This document shows, piece by piece, positions 34,861 through 43,056 of a stretch of DNA of 64,000 nt. How positions within the stretch are numbered: the first letter of the stretch is position 1; each line of letters starts with the position of its first letter. The notes under the pieces are model-generated. The model searched no databases. It saw only the letters and a program-made list of their open reading frames with translations, and was not told the DNA's origin. The DNA comes from CAZICM01 sp964537685 (GTDB lineage Bacteria > Myxococcota_A > Polyangia > Polyangiales > Polyangiaceae), in assembly GCA_964537685.1 (NCBI GenBank), contig CAZICM010000032.1:47470-111469 (forward strand), in the 5' to 3' direction. The position numbers and the translations under genes were made by a program.

Positions 34861-37800
34861 TTAGGATTCGGGGGATTGGAGCAAGGTTTCGAGGCCCAAG
34901 CGGCGAATCATTTTTTGGAGTCCAAAGCGGCTGATGCCAAGCAATTGAGCGGCTTTGGTTTGGTTGCCGCGGGTTTTGGAGAGGGCGTCGCGGATAAGTG
35001 AGGTTTCGAGGGCGTCGATGTGTTCGCGGATATTGAGTCCTTGAGGGAGGGTTTCGCCCGGACTGGTTTTTACGATATCGGGCGATAGATTTTGAAGGTC
35101 GATAGCGCCGTCGCATAAGACGATTGCCCGCCTGATTTCGTTTTCCAATTGGCGTACATTGCCGGGCCAGCCATAGCTTGTCAGCGCGCCGACGGCTTTT
35201 GGGGTGATGCGTATGCCGGCCGGGGCTCCGTGTTTTTTCATAAAGTGATGAATGAGCAGGGGGATATCCGAGGGACGCTCCCGCAGGGGCGGGATGCGGA
35301 TCGAGATGATATTGAGCCGATAATAAAGGTCTTCTCGAAAGGTCTTGGCTTTGATCATCGCTTCTAGGTCGCGATGTGTGGCCGCTATCACCCGGACATG
35401 AACTTTTCTGGCTCTTTCCGAGCCAATGGGCCGGACGAGTCCGTCCTCGAGTACACGAAGGAGTTTGGTCTGCATGGCGAGGCTCATTTCGCCAATTTCG
35501 TCCAAAAAGAGGGTGCCTTGGTCTGCAATTTCAAAGAGTCCGGCTCGTGGACGATCGGCGCCGGTAAAGGCTCCTCGCACATGGCCAAAGAGGGCGGATT
35601 CGAGAAGGGATTCGGGAATGGCTCCGCAGTTTTCGCTGACAAAACGATGGGTTGCCCGGGGGCCATTGTCATGAATGGCGCGAGCTATCAGTTCTTTGCC
35701 GCTTCCAGATTCTCCAAAAATAAGGACGGGAATGTCGGCTGGCGTTACGCGATCGACAATGGAAAGCATGGCGTGCATGGCTTCGCTGGTGCCGACAATT
35801 CGATCGTAATTGAAGCGTGTCCCTTTGGGTTTTTGTGTTCCGGCGAGCTGGCGTTCGGCCGCGTCGAGTTCGGCTTCCTTGCGGACGAGGAGTTCGGACT
35901 GTTCGGCGGAGATTCGTTTGGCGCGGCGGATGGCGCGGCGGAGCAGGACTTGATCGCGGGCGTCGGCGATGGCGAGGGCAGCGAGGGAGGCGATGGTGCC
36001 GGCCCATCGGAGTTCGCGGGGGCCGAAGGCGCCGCGGCGGATGCGATCGTCGAGATAGACGACGCCTAGGACTTCGCCGCGGGCGATGAGGGGGACGGCG
36101 AGGACGCTTCGAAGGTTGAGGGCGCGCACGCTGTTGTGGACGCTGGGAAGTTCGCCGGCCGCGTCGACGGCGACGATGGGTTTGCGGGCTTCGAGGGCGC
36201 GGTGGGCGATGCTTTGGGAGAGGAGCATTTGTTCGCCGCGAAGGTCGGCGCGCGCGAGGTTGCGGGCGGCGCGGGGAACGAGGCGATCGTCGGGCGCTTT
36301 GAGCAAGAGGAGACCTCGTTCAACGCCCGTCCATAAGACCAGGGCATCGACGACGCGGTCGAGAAGGGTGCGGAGGCGTTCGCGTTCGCTCAACGATTGA
36401 ACGAGGACTTCGAGGTCTCGAGTTTGTTCGGGCCGGAGGCTGTGTTCGGGCGCGAGGCTTGCGCGGGCGATCCAAGGCAGGGCGCGGGCGGATTCGAGGT
36501 ATTTGCGGGGGATGCGATCGAGAAGGGTGCGGGCAGCTTCAGCGAGGGGAGCCGCGAGGCGCTGTGCGATGTCGCCTTTGCCTTCGCGCAGGGCGAGTTC
36601 GTATCCAGAGGAAAGAGCGGGGCCTCTGGTTCCGATGGGCGCGTGGCTGTCGGCCAATGCGGTGAGCGCCGCGAGCACAAGGTCGGCGCGTGTTGAGCCC
36701 GCAGGCTGATCCAAGAGCCATCGGGCGCGGGCTCCCCAGTAGTCGAGCCTGGAGGCCGTGGGGACGGATATGTCTTCGCTCGCGCGCCGATCGAATTCTT
36801 CCATTTGTTCGGCGGGGATCGTTTCCGGAGCGTGGCGCAAGAGGCGTGCGATGGTGTGAAGCTCGTCGCCCGCGTGGTGCTGAAGATTAAGCTGAGCAGC
36901 TTTTTGTGCGGCGTTCCGGCCATCGTTGCTCTGAGGCGGCGAAATGTCGGCGATGACCCAAAGGGCATAAAGTTCGGCGCGCGGATCGCTGGCTTCGCGG
37001 GCTTTGAGAATGGCTTCTTTGGCGTCATTTCTGGCTTCGTGAATGGCGCCTGCGATGGCGTGGGCTGCGGCCCTGGCGAGCCATGCGCGGGCCGAAAGGG
37101 CAGGGCGGCCAAGATGTTCAAAGAGCAGTGCGGCGCGGGTGGATGTGGCGATGGCACTGCCGGCATGGCCCAGGTCTACAGCGGCTGCTGCGTGTCCAGT
37201 CCGGTAGGTGGCCTCTTCTTCGACTGCACCGGCGCGCATGGCGTAATCGACCGCGCGGCTAAAGGCTTCAAAGGCTTTTTCGGGTTCTGAGCCATGCAGT
37301 GCATAACCTCGCAGGGCTGCGAAGCGGGCGGAACTCTCGGCGGCGTGGGTTAGCGCTTCGCCTCGCTCGATCTCGAGGAGGGCGCGGGCCGTATCTCCTT
37401 TTGCGACCCAAATCAGCGCGCGCACTTCGCACAGAGGAGACAGCGCGCGTTCTCCGCATTCTTTGAGGGCTTCGTCGAATTGACGGCGATCGAAGTGAAG
37501 CCTCGCCAGTACGGCGGAGGCCCTGCCATCGGCATCGGAATCCATGCCAATGGCTGTTCTGGCGCACTGTTCAGAAAGCTCGGTATCGCCTGCGCGGCGC
37601 AGGATGTCGGCAAAGAGGCCCGGTGCCGAAAAGCCCCGCGCGCGAGCCCGTAGAATAAGGCTTCGGGCTCTTCCGTATTCGCCTTGGAGGCGGAGCGCGT
37701 CGGCCGCTTTAAACACGAGTTCCGCGGGCACATCGCTTCGGTGTTCAAGGGCTTCAAGGGCTTTGGGATCGGGCGGAATCTTTGCGATGCCGAGGGTGAG

Positions 37801-39105
37801 TTCAACCGTGAGCGATGGATCGAGGAAGTTGGAATAGAGAGCTTTGGGCGATGCGGATTCGGAAGGCGAGAATGCGGGCTGCGCGGGTTGAAGAACAATG
37901 CCTTCCACGTCCGCGAAGGTCCACGCGTTTGGTGGGCGCCTTCGGGCCAGTTCAACCAAGCCTTCGGCGAGTTGCCGTTCGGAAATGGAGAGCAGGCTTT
38001 GAACCGGCCATGAAATGGCTGCCACGCCTACGATGGCCGTTAGCCAGCGGACGATGCGATCGGGGCTTAGCGCTTCGAGAATTTCTGTTGGAGAGGCTGG
38101 CCTTTCGGATGAGGCATCGCCGCCGGATAGGGGGTCGAGCAAGGCGCGCACCCGCGAAAGAAGTGGAATGGTTTCCTGAAGCCATGCCGCGGTATCGGGA
38201 GAAGCAGCTTTGGCGTACTCGAGTTCTGCGCTGCGGATGTGCAGATAGGATGCGCGTACGCGGCGGGCGTCGCGTTCGGCGCGTTCGGCGCTATCAAGCG
38301 ATGGATGCTGGGATTGAGCCATGCGGGTGAGCGCGGCATGGGCTGTGTCGGAAACCCATGCGGCCGATGGGCGGGCGGAGGGCTTGGGCGATAGAAGCGC
38401 GTTGCAGATCAGTCCGAGCGCGTCGGTGTGAGCGAGCTCTCGGGCTTGGATCAGCGGCTCGCGGGATTGGGCAACGCGATCGTCGCCGAGCTCGGCGAGC
38501 AGAATGCCCAGCGCGATCATGTCACGGGCTTTGGCGTCGCCGAGTTCGGTGTCGCCCCGGGCGAGATAACGGGGTGTGGCGCCCTCTAGATCGCTCGAGT
38601 GAAGTGCGCATGACAGCCCTAGGTCGAGGAGGTGGGCTCGCCCGTCGGCGCCGAGCAACACATTTTCGGGTTTAACATCACCATGTGCGATCCCCGCTCC
38701 ATGGAGATCGGACAGGGCTTCTCCAAGAGCTTCCGCCACCTGGAGGGCCAAGAGCCTGCGATCGAAATCATCTGGAATTTGCCGTGGATTTAGCGGTGTT
38801 CCGTCGACCCAGGCGAGTGCGATAAAGGCTTGGGCGCCGTCTTCATGGCTTGGGCAAACGGTGGCGCGATCGGTTTCCACGCGTGCAAAACCCACATCGC
38901 GAAGCTCAGGAAGGCGAGGCGATAAAGCCAAGAGCGCATGCTCGGCTTCCCGTGAAAGCGTGCGGCGGGCTTCATCGTGGTGAGCGATTTTGAGGGCGAC
39001 CAAAAAGCCGCGCCGCTCGTCGCGCGCGCAGTACACATCAGCAAATCCTCCGGCGCCTGCCTTGTGGAGAATCTGGAAGCCTGTCAACGGGGGTGTCGTG
39101 AGCAT
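34861..39105 (-). CDS. Ser/Thr kinase - TPR-like - GAF - sigma-54 activator fusion
   Basis: 1414 residues. N-terminal kinase (about 1-265): GAGGFADVY loop, Lys39, HGDVKPEN with Asp143, and DLG (161-163) in place of DFG. A long helical TPR-like part (about 290-870) with repeated Ala/Arg-rich helical pairs. GAF domain (about 890-1020, SVLAVPLIARGEVLGVVYLD). AAA+ sigma-54 activator domain with Walker A GESGSGKE (about 1128), GAFTGA (about 1175), Walker B LFLDEIGEM (about 1200) and a Fis-type HTH at the C-terminus (NQTKAAQLLGISRFGLQKM). No response-regulator receiver, so input is through kinase/TPR/GAF. Probably switches on sigma-54 promoters when a ligand or partner binds. Confidence 0.93.
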   Translation of the reverse strand: MLTTPPLTGFQILHKAGAGGFADVYCARDERRGFLVALKIAHHDEARRTLSREAEHALLALSPRLPELRDVGFARVETDRATVCPSHEDGAQAFIALAWVDGTPLNPRQIPDDFDRRLLALQVAEALGEALSDLHGAGIAHGDVKPENVLLGADGRAHLLDLGLSCALHSSDLEGATPRYLARGDTELGDAKARDMIALGILLAELGDDRVAQSREPLIQARELAHTDALGLICNALLSPKPSARPSAAWVSDTAHAALTRMAQSQHPSLDSAERAERDARRVRASYLHIRSAELEYAKAASPDTAAWLQETIPLLSRVRALLDPLSGGDASSERPASPTEILEALSPDRIVRWLTAIVGVAAISWPVQSLLSISERQLAEGLVELARRRPPNAWTFADVEGIVLQPAQPAFSPSESASPKALYSNFLDPSLTVELTLGIAKIPPDPKALEALEHRSDVPAELVFKAADALRLQGEYGRARSLILRARARGFSAPGLFADILRRAGDTELSEQCARTAIGMDSDADGRASAVLARLHFDRRQFDEALKECGERALSPLCEVRALIWVAKGDTARALLEIERGEALTHAAESSARFAALRGYALHGSEPEKAFEAFSRAVDYAMRAGAVEEEATYRTGHAAAAVDLGHAGSAIATSTRAALLFEHLGRPALSARAWLARAAAHAIAGAIHEARNDAKEAILKAREASDPRAELYALWVIADISPPQSNDGRNAAQKAAQLNLQHHAGDELHTIARLLRHAPETIPAEQMEEFDRRASEDISVPTASRLDYWGARARWLLDQPAGSTRADLVLAALTALADSHAPIGTRGPALSSGYELALREGKGDIAQRLAAPLAEAARTLLDRIPRKYLESARALPWIARASLAPEHSLRPEQTRDLEVLVQSLSERERLRTLLDRVVDALVLWTGVERGLLLLKAPDDRLVPRAARNLARADLRGEQMLLSQSIAHRALEARKPIVAVDAAGELPSVHNSVRALNLRSVLAVPLIARGEVLGVVYLDDRIRRGAFGPRELRWAGTIASLAALAIADARDQVLLRRAIRRAKRISAEQSELLVRKEAELDAAERQLAGTQKPKGTRFNYDRIVGTSEAMHAMLSIVDRVTPADIPVLIFGESGSGKELIARAIHDNGPRATHRFVSENCGAIPESLLESALFGHVRGAFTGADRPRAGLFEIADQGTLFLDEIGEMSLAMQTKLLRVLEDGLVRPIGSERARKVHVRVIAATHRDLEAMIKAKTFREDLYYRLNIISIRIPPLRERPSDIPLLIHHFMKKHGAPAGIRITPKAVGALTSYGWPGNVRQLENEIRRAIVLCDGAIDLQNLSPDIVKTSPGETLPQGLNIREHIDALETSLIRDALSKTRGNQTKAAQLLGISRFGLQKMIRRLGLETLLQSPES

Positions 39106-39178
39106 CAGCCGGGTTTTTAAGGTTGAACGTGGCTGATCATAAGGCGCACACCGATTTGGATGTCAACCGAGGTGACGC

Positions 39179-39898
39179 TCAAGGTGCGGGTGTGTTGCAT
39201 GTGGGGACGCCTGCATTGGGATCGGCGAAATCGATGCCTGGATAACAAGTGTTCTCGGGGCCTTTGGCATAGTGGCTGGCCACGAAGCTTAAGAGCGATG
39301 CTTCGTCGATGCAGGTTGCCGTGTATGTCGCGCCCCACGCGGCGGCTGCGATGGGCGTGTCGAGTTCAGGATCGGGCGTGATGATGATGCGCCGCTCAGG
39401 GCCGCCCGGATACTGAAGACAGAGGGTGTCGCTGTTGCTTTTGGATGCGACGCTCCGGAGCAAGTCCACAACTTCGGGGCACGATGAAGAGCATCGATAG
39501 GCCAAAATCACAGCGCCATGTTCCATGTCGTGCACATAAACCTCGCGCGGAATGGCCGTTTCGTACTCTTTGAAGTTCGCCCAAATTCCCCAGTGATTGC
39601 CGCCGCTGGGCGGATTGGTCGAATAGGTAACATCGGTGCAATTGGGCACATGCATCGCCGGTCCGACGGGGATGTTGGTATCGATGACGGCTTTGCATTC
39701 GGTCTCGCCGGGCAGGGGAGGCGCATTGGGAAAGAGGGTCTGGTCTTCGGCGGCTGGGGCGTCCGTGCCCGCATCTGCGCCCGTTGTTGAACCCGATGTC
39801 TCGGCATCGGTGCCGCATGCGGACAGCGCAAAAGACAGCAGAAGCGCCGTGCCGCAGTGGACGGCGGTGCGAAAAAATAAGGCGTCGCTCTTGTTCAT
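39179..39898 (-). CDS. DUF3105 lipoprotein
   Basis: 239 residues. Signal peptide ending LSAC, then a Thr/Ala/Asp-rich tether, then the DUF3105 domain with its diagnostic stretches PPSGGNHWGIWANFKEYE, VYVHDMEHGAVILAYRC and AAAWGATYTATCID. His/Cys pattern (HDMEHG, two Cys in CSSSC) is retained. Function is not established for this family. It lies downstream of the CX4CH lipoprotein on the same strand, 42 bases away, and may be co-transcribed. Confidence 0.8.
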   Translation of the reverse strand: MNKSDALFFRTAVHCGTALLLSFALSACGTDAETSGSTTGADAGTDAPAAEDQTLFPNAPPLPGETECKAVIDTNIPVGPAMHVPNCTDVTYSTNPPSGGNHWGIWANFKEYETAIPREVYVHDMEHGAVILAYRCSSSCPEVVDLLRSVASKSNSDTLCLQYPGGPERRIIITPDPELDTPIAAAAWGATYTATCIDEASLLSFVASHYAKGPENTCYPGIDFADPNAGVPTCNTPAP

Positions 39899-39940
39899 GG
39901 ACGCAGCGTAGATCGCGAGCGAAAAGCCGGGGACGATCTC

Positions 39941-41281
39941 TTACTGGCAGGCGGGTACAGGAGCGCCCTGGGCGATCCATTCGGCGATGGCTTTGAGATC
40001 GATGTCGCGCAAATTGGAACTGGGCGGCATAGGCATGCCGACGACGACGGAATCGCGCAGCCTTGCGATTTCTGCCTCATCGAGGGCGGCTTCTCCGATG
40101 GCGCTTCGGCCAACGGCAAGCTTGTAGAGCAAGTAGCTATTGCCCGGACTTCCAGCGGCGGTGTCGGCGGCGGACGCATCGATAATGGGCATGGCGCGGC
40201 CAAATCGGAGAGGATTTCTATCGGGCTCGTTTCCGCGCTCGCCTTGTTGCGTTTGGCGCGCGACGCGATTGATGGCTGTTATCGCAAGCCCTTCCGGCCG
40301 GAGATCCATGCCCATGGCCGCTCCGACCAAGAGACTGCCCGTTGCCGGATCCACAGTCGGCGCGTGACAGCCGCCGAAGGCACATGACGACAGCGATACC
40401 GCGACGCTATTTGGACAATTGGACGTGCACGCCGACAGGCAATCCGGGCTGCAATTGCGGCATGTGCGGCAGGCTTGTTTGCAGGCCGTATCGCCGGCCG
40501 GACAATTATCGGTGCACGCGGGATCCATCGGATCGCATTGGCATTCGGTGGCGCAGCTCGCGGGGCATGCAGCTTGGCATGCGCTGACGGTCGCGGAGTT
40601 GTTGCATTTGTTCAGGCAGTCTTCGGCGCTGCAAAACAGATCGCCCGAAGATGGCCGTTCAAGTTGAGCACCCGAGGGATTCGTCGCTGCAGTCTTGAAT
40701 TGGATCACATAGGGCTGGGTCAGCGCGGCGCCGTCAAACGCGCGGATTCCATTGTTGGAATTCGCTTCGGGCGGCGGGAGCACCGTGAGCTTATAGGTGG
40801 TATCCGGCACCAGTCCCGGGTTGTTCGGGGATTGCCGGTAGGTGATTTCGCGGTGGGTAGGATCGTAGGTCGGCTCGAGAAATACGCCGTTTTCGCACGC
40901 ATCGAAACGGGCGACGGGATCGAGACTCGCCCGCAGGCAAACCGATTGCCGGATGGCTGTTGCGGGGAGGAGAAAGCGATCGAAGCGGACGACCAAGCTC
41001 GTCGTGCTGAGCACAGTGCTCGAGCCGTCTTGAGCAAGCTGCTCCCGGACAGGCACCCCATCGCCGTCGAGCGATGTCGTCGCCTTGATCGAAACAACAT
41101 TGGGGGGAGGTGTATCGAGAGGCTCGAAGCTTGCGTTTCCGGCATCGCAGGCGCTTGCGCAAAGCGCACAGAAAGCCGTCGCAAGCGCATAAGGCGCTGG
41201 GCTTAACTGTCCGAGTACATCGACAATTGTTCTCGTATGACCTTCTCGTTGATACCGCTTTGGATGTGCTCTTTCAGACAA
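39941..41281 (-). CDS. Cys-rich lipoprotein cytochrome with CX4CH haem site
   Basis: 446 residues if it starts at the TTG at 41281; no ATG or GTG start gives an export signal, and the frame upstream only shadows other genes. The signal-like helix ends LCASAC (Cys45). Residues about 60-250 include a beta-sandwich (Big_5-like: VVRFDRFLLP, DTTYKLTVLPPP). About 255-320 is a cysteine-dense stretch. From about 320 is a cytochrome-c-like domain with CAFGGCH, a CX4CH haem motif, and a closing MPMPPSS plus IAEWIAQGAP, giving a candidate Met axial ligand. Probably an outer-membrane-anchored electron carrier. Confidence 0.65.
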   Translation of the reverse strand: MSERAHPKRYQREGHTRTIVDVLGQLSPAPYALATAFCALCASACDAGNASFEPLDTPPPNVVSIKATTSLDGDGVPVREQLAQDGSSTVLSTTSLVVRFDRFLLPATAIRQSVCLRASLDPVARFDACENGVFLEPTYDPTHREITYRQSPNNPGLVPDTTYKLTVLPPPEANSNNGIRAFDGAALTQPYVIQFKTAATNPSGAQLERPSSGDLFCSAEDCLNKCNNSATVSACQAACPASCATECQCDPMDPACTDNCPAGDTACKQACRTCRNCSPDCLSACTSNCPNSVAVSLSSCAFGGCHAPTVDPATGSLLVGAAMGMDLRPEGLAITAINRVARQTQQGERGNEPDRNPLRFGRAMPIIDASAADTAAGSPGNSYLLYKLAVGRSAIGEAALDEAEIARLRDSVVVGMPMPPSSNLRDIDLKAIAEWIAQGAPVPACQ

Positions 41282-41457
41282 TCCGCGAGGGTGGTCAGCA
41301 TCTCCTCCACACCCTTCTCCTCGATGAGCTTTGCCAGAAGTTGCCTGGCTTCGCGGCCATCGTCTTCCCGGAGAAAATCGCGGACGATGTCCAGCGTGAT
41401 TTCGCCCTGGAAATCGAGAAAGAGGTTGTCGAGCAGGTATTTGATCAGCTCCTTCAC
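41203..41457 (-). CDS. Small helical protein in the cytochrome operon
   Basis: 84 residues, all helical, no cysteine pairs or signal peptide. A GTG at 41457 is preferred over the ATG at 41463 because AGGAG sits 7 bases before the GTG but only 1 base before the ATG. The sequence is Glu/Lys/Leu-rich (KELIKYLLDNLFLDF, EKGVEEMLTTLADCLKEH). The 3' end overlaps the proposed start of the lipoprotein gene by 79 bases. It may be a cytoplasmic regulator or a dimeric adaptor of the operon; no family recognised. Confidence 0.6.
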   Translation of the reverse strand: MKELIKYLLDNLFLDFQGEITLDIVRDFLREDDGREARQLLAKLIEEKGVEEMLTTLADCLKEHIQSGINEKVIREQLSMYSDS

Positions 41458-41571
41458 GCCCATTCTCCTTGCTACTTGCCGCTTCTGTAGAGAAGGCCGG
41501 CTGCAGTTGTTCTTCGCTATACCCGCGGGCTGTGTTTTTGGGCAAGGAATATGCTCTCGTGAGACGACTTT

Positions 41572-43056
41572 TCATTGGCATTCCCTGATGTTCGCGTCGC
41601 CCGACTGGTGGCAAACCAGGCAGGGACGAGGGTTTCGGGCAAACGCAGTTCGGCATTTATCCTGAAAGCCAATGGGGTGCGGGTTCACGCCTTGGCCGCC
41701 CGATAAGCCTTTGGTTGCGTGGCATGTCGCGCAGTCGCGCTCGGTGTGGCACGCGACGCAGGCATTGAGGTTTTTCATCGCTTCCCACGCATGATGCGTG
41801 GGGCCCCTAGGGGCGGTTGTCCATTCCGAAGAAGGCGGATGGAACCGGCGTCCTGCAAGCCTGTTGCCGCTGCTGGTATCGCGCGCGACGCCCACGCGCC
41901 TATGGCAGTCGGCGCAGAAGGTCTGCTCTTGATGGCAGCTCACACAGCGGGGATTGTCCTGCCGCGCAGCCTGGGGATGCATCGACAAAAAGTCGTTGGG
42001 ATGAATCTTGCGCGGGCGCACACGGCCATCATGGCAGTCGGTGCAAAAATCTTTGCTATGGCAACTGCCGCAGAAAGCGCTGTCATTGGCGGCTATTTGC
42101 TTGTGGCGCTCGAGCCAGTCGGGTGTGTGCGCGGCGTTGTGAAGCCATCGGGGAGGCTGGAGATTCCCCGCGTTGAACGAGGTTTTTAGCCGGCCATCGG
42201 GCTCGGTAATGTGACAGTTGGTGCAGGTGCTTTTCGCATCGCCTTGGGCTGCGCCGCTCATGTTGTGACAAGCGAAACAGCCAGCCATACGAGGCAGTTG
42301 ATCCCGCGTGGCGAGTTCGAGTTTGTCGATTTGGCCGTGGCACTGCCCGCATTGAATATTTCTTGCGAGGTGCTTCTTGTGCGGGAAGCGCAGGTTTGGA
42401 TCAGGGATGACGGTTGCGGCTACTTTGCCGTTTTGGCCTGCGTTCTCGCCGAGGTGGCAGAACCGGCATTGGCCATTTTCATCGGTGCCTGCCTGCACAT
42501 TCTTTAAGTTGGAGTGATCGACATCGTGGCAACTGTCACAGGTCTGCTGCGGGTTGGGCAGCAGCCGGTCGGCCGAACTCAAGCTTTCATAGGCAGCCGC
42601 GTGGCAGACCTTGCACTGAAGCTTCTGCTCTTGCGCGTGCCGCTTGTGATTGAAGCGCAGGGTCAGCGTTTGGGGCGGGAAGATCTCGTCGCTTGGGATA
42701 GGGCTTGCCGCCGATCCAGGCGGCATCAGCGCCATGGGCACCTCGGCGTCATCGAGCATCGGATACAAGCCGCTCTTGTAGGCGACCGGGGCCGCGTGCG
42801 CATTGCCTCCCGGGGAAGGGGCGGCAGGTGCCTCGGCATCGCCGGCGCCTCCATCGGGTGTCTCGGCGGGCGCGGCTCCATCATCCGAGGACGGAGCATC
42901 AGGCGTTCCCGCATCGGCCGTAGGCTGATCGGCCATGGCATCCGGCGCTGAAAGGCCGAGCCCAAATGCCGCGATACATGTGGCTAGAAGCACACCCCAT
43001 GCGGGAAGAAGAAGCGGACCGCGCCGCGTGTGAGAAGGCGTTTGGGATGAGCTCAT
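41572..43056 (-). CDS. Thirteen-haem exported cytochrome c
   Basis: 494 residues from the ATG at 43056, which overlaps the stop of the barrel gene (ATGA). Signal peptide to about residue 43 (ending DAMAD). Thirteen CXXCH sites are countable: CKVCH, CDSCH, CRFCH, CGQCH, CFACH, CTNCH, CGSCH, CTDCH, CVSCH, CADCH, CVACH, CATCH and CLVCH, with other His residues between for bis-His ligation. No membrane helix remains after cleavage, so it is periplasmic or extracellular. A tandem haem wire of this kind is typical of conduits that move electrons across the outer membrane. Confidence 0.93.
   Translation of the reverse strand: MSSSQTPSHTRRGPLLLPAWGVLLATCIAAFGLGLSAPDAMADQPTADAGTPDAPSSDDGAAPAETPDGGAGDAEAPAAPSPGGNAHAAPVAYKSGLYPMLDDAEVPMALMPPGSAASPIPSDEIFPPQTLTLRFNHKRHAQEQKLQCKVCHAAAYESLSSADRLLPNPQQTCDSCHDVDHSNLKNVQAGTDENGQCRFCHLGENAGQNGKVAATVIPDPNLRFPHKKHLARNIQCGQCHGQIDKLELATRDQLPRMAGCFACHNMSGAAQGDAKSTCTNCHITEPDGRLKTSFNAGNLQPPRWLHNAAHTPDWLERHKQIAANDSAFCGSCHSKDFCTDCHDGRVRPRKIHPNDFLSMHPQAARQDNPRCVSCHQEQTFCADCHRRVGVARDTSSGNRLAGRRFHPPSSEWTTAPRGPTHHAWEAMKNLNACVACHTERDCATCHATKGLSGGQGVNPHPIGFQDKCRTAFARNPRPCLVCHQSGDANIRECQ

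Noticed and set aside
41282..41656. N-terminal extension of the CX4CH lipoprotein frame back to 41656
   Set aside because: It runs through the small helical gene and the end of the 13-haem gene in another frame; sequence is low-quality Arg/Pro-rich with no export signal.
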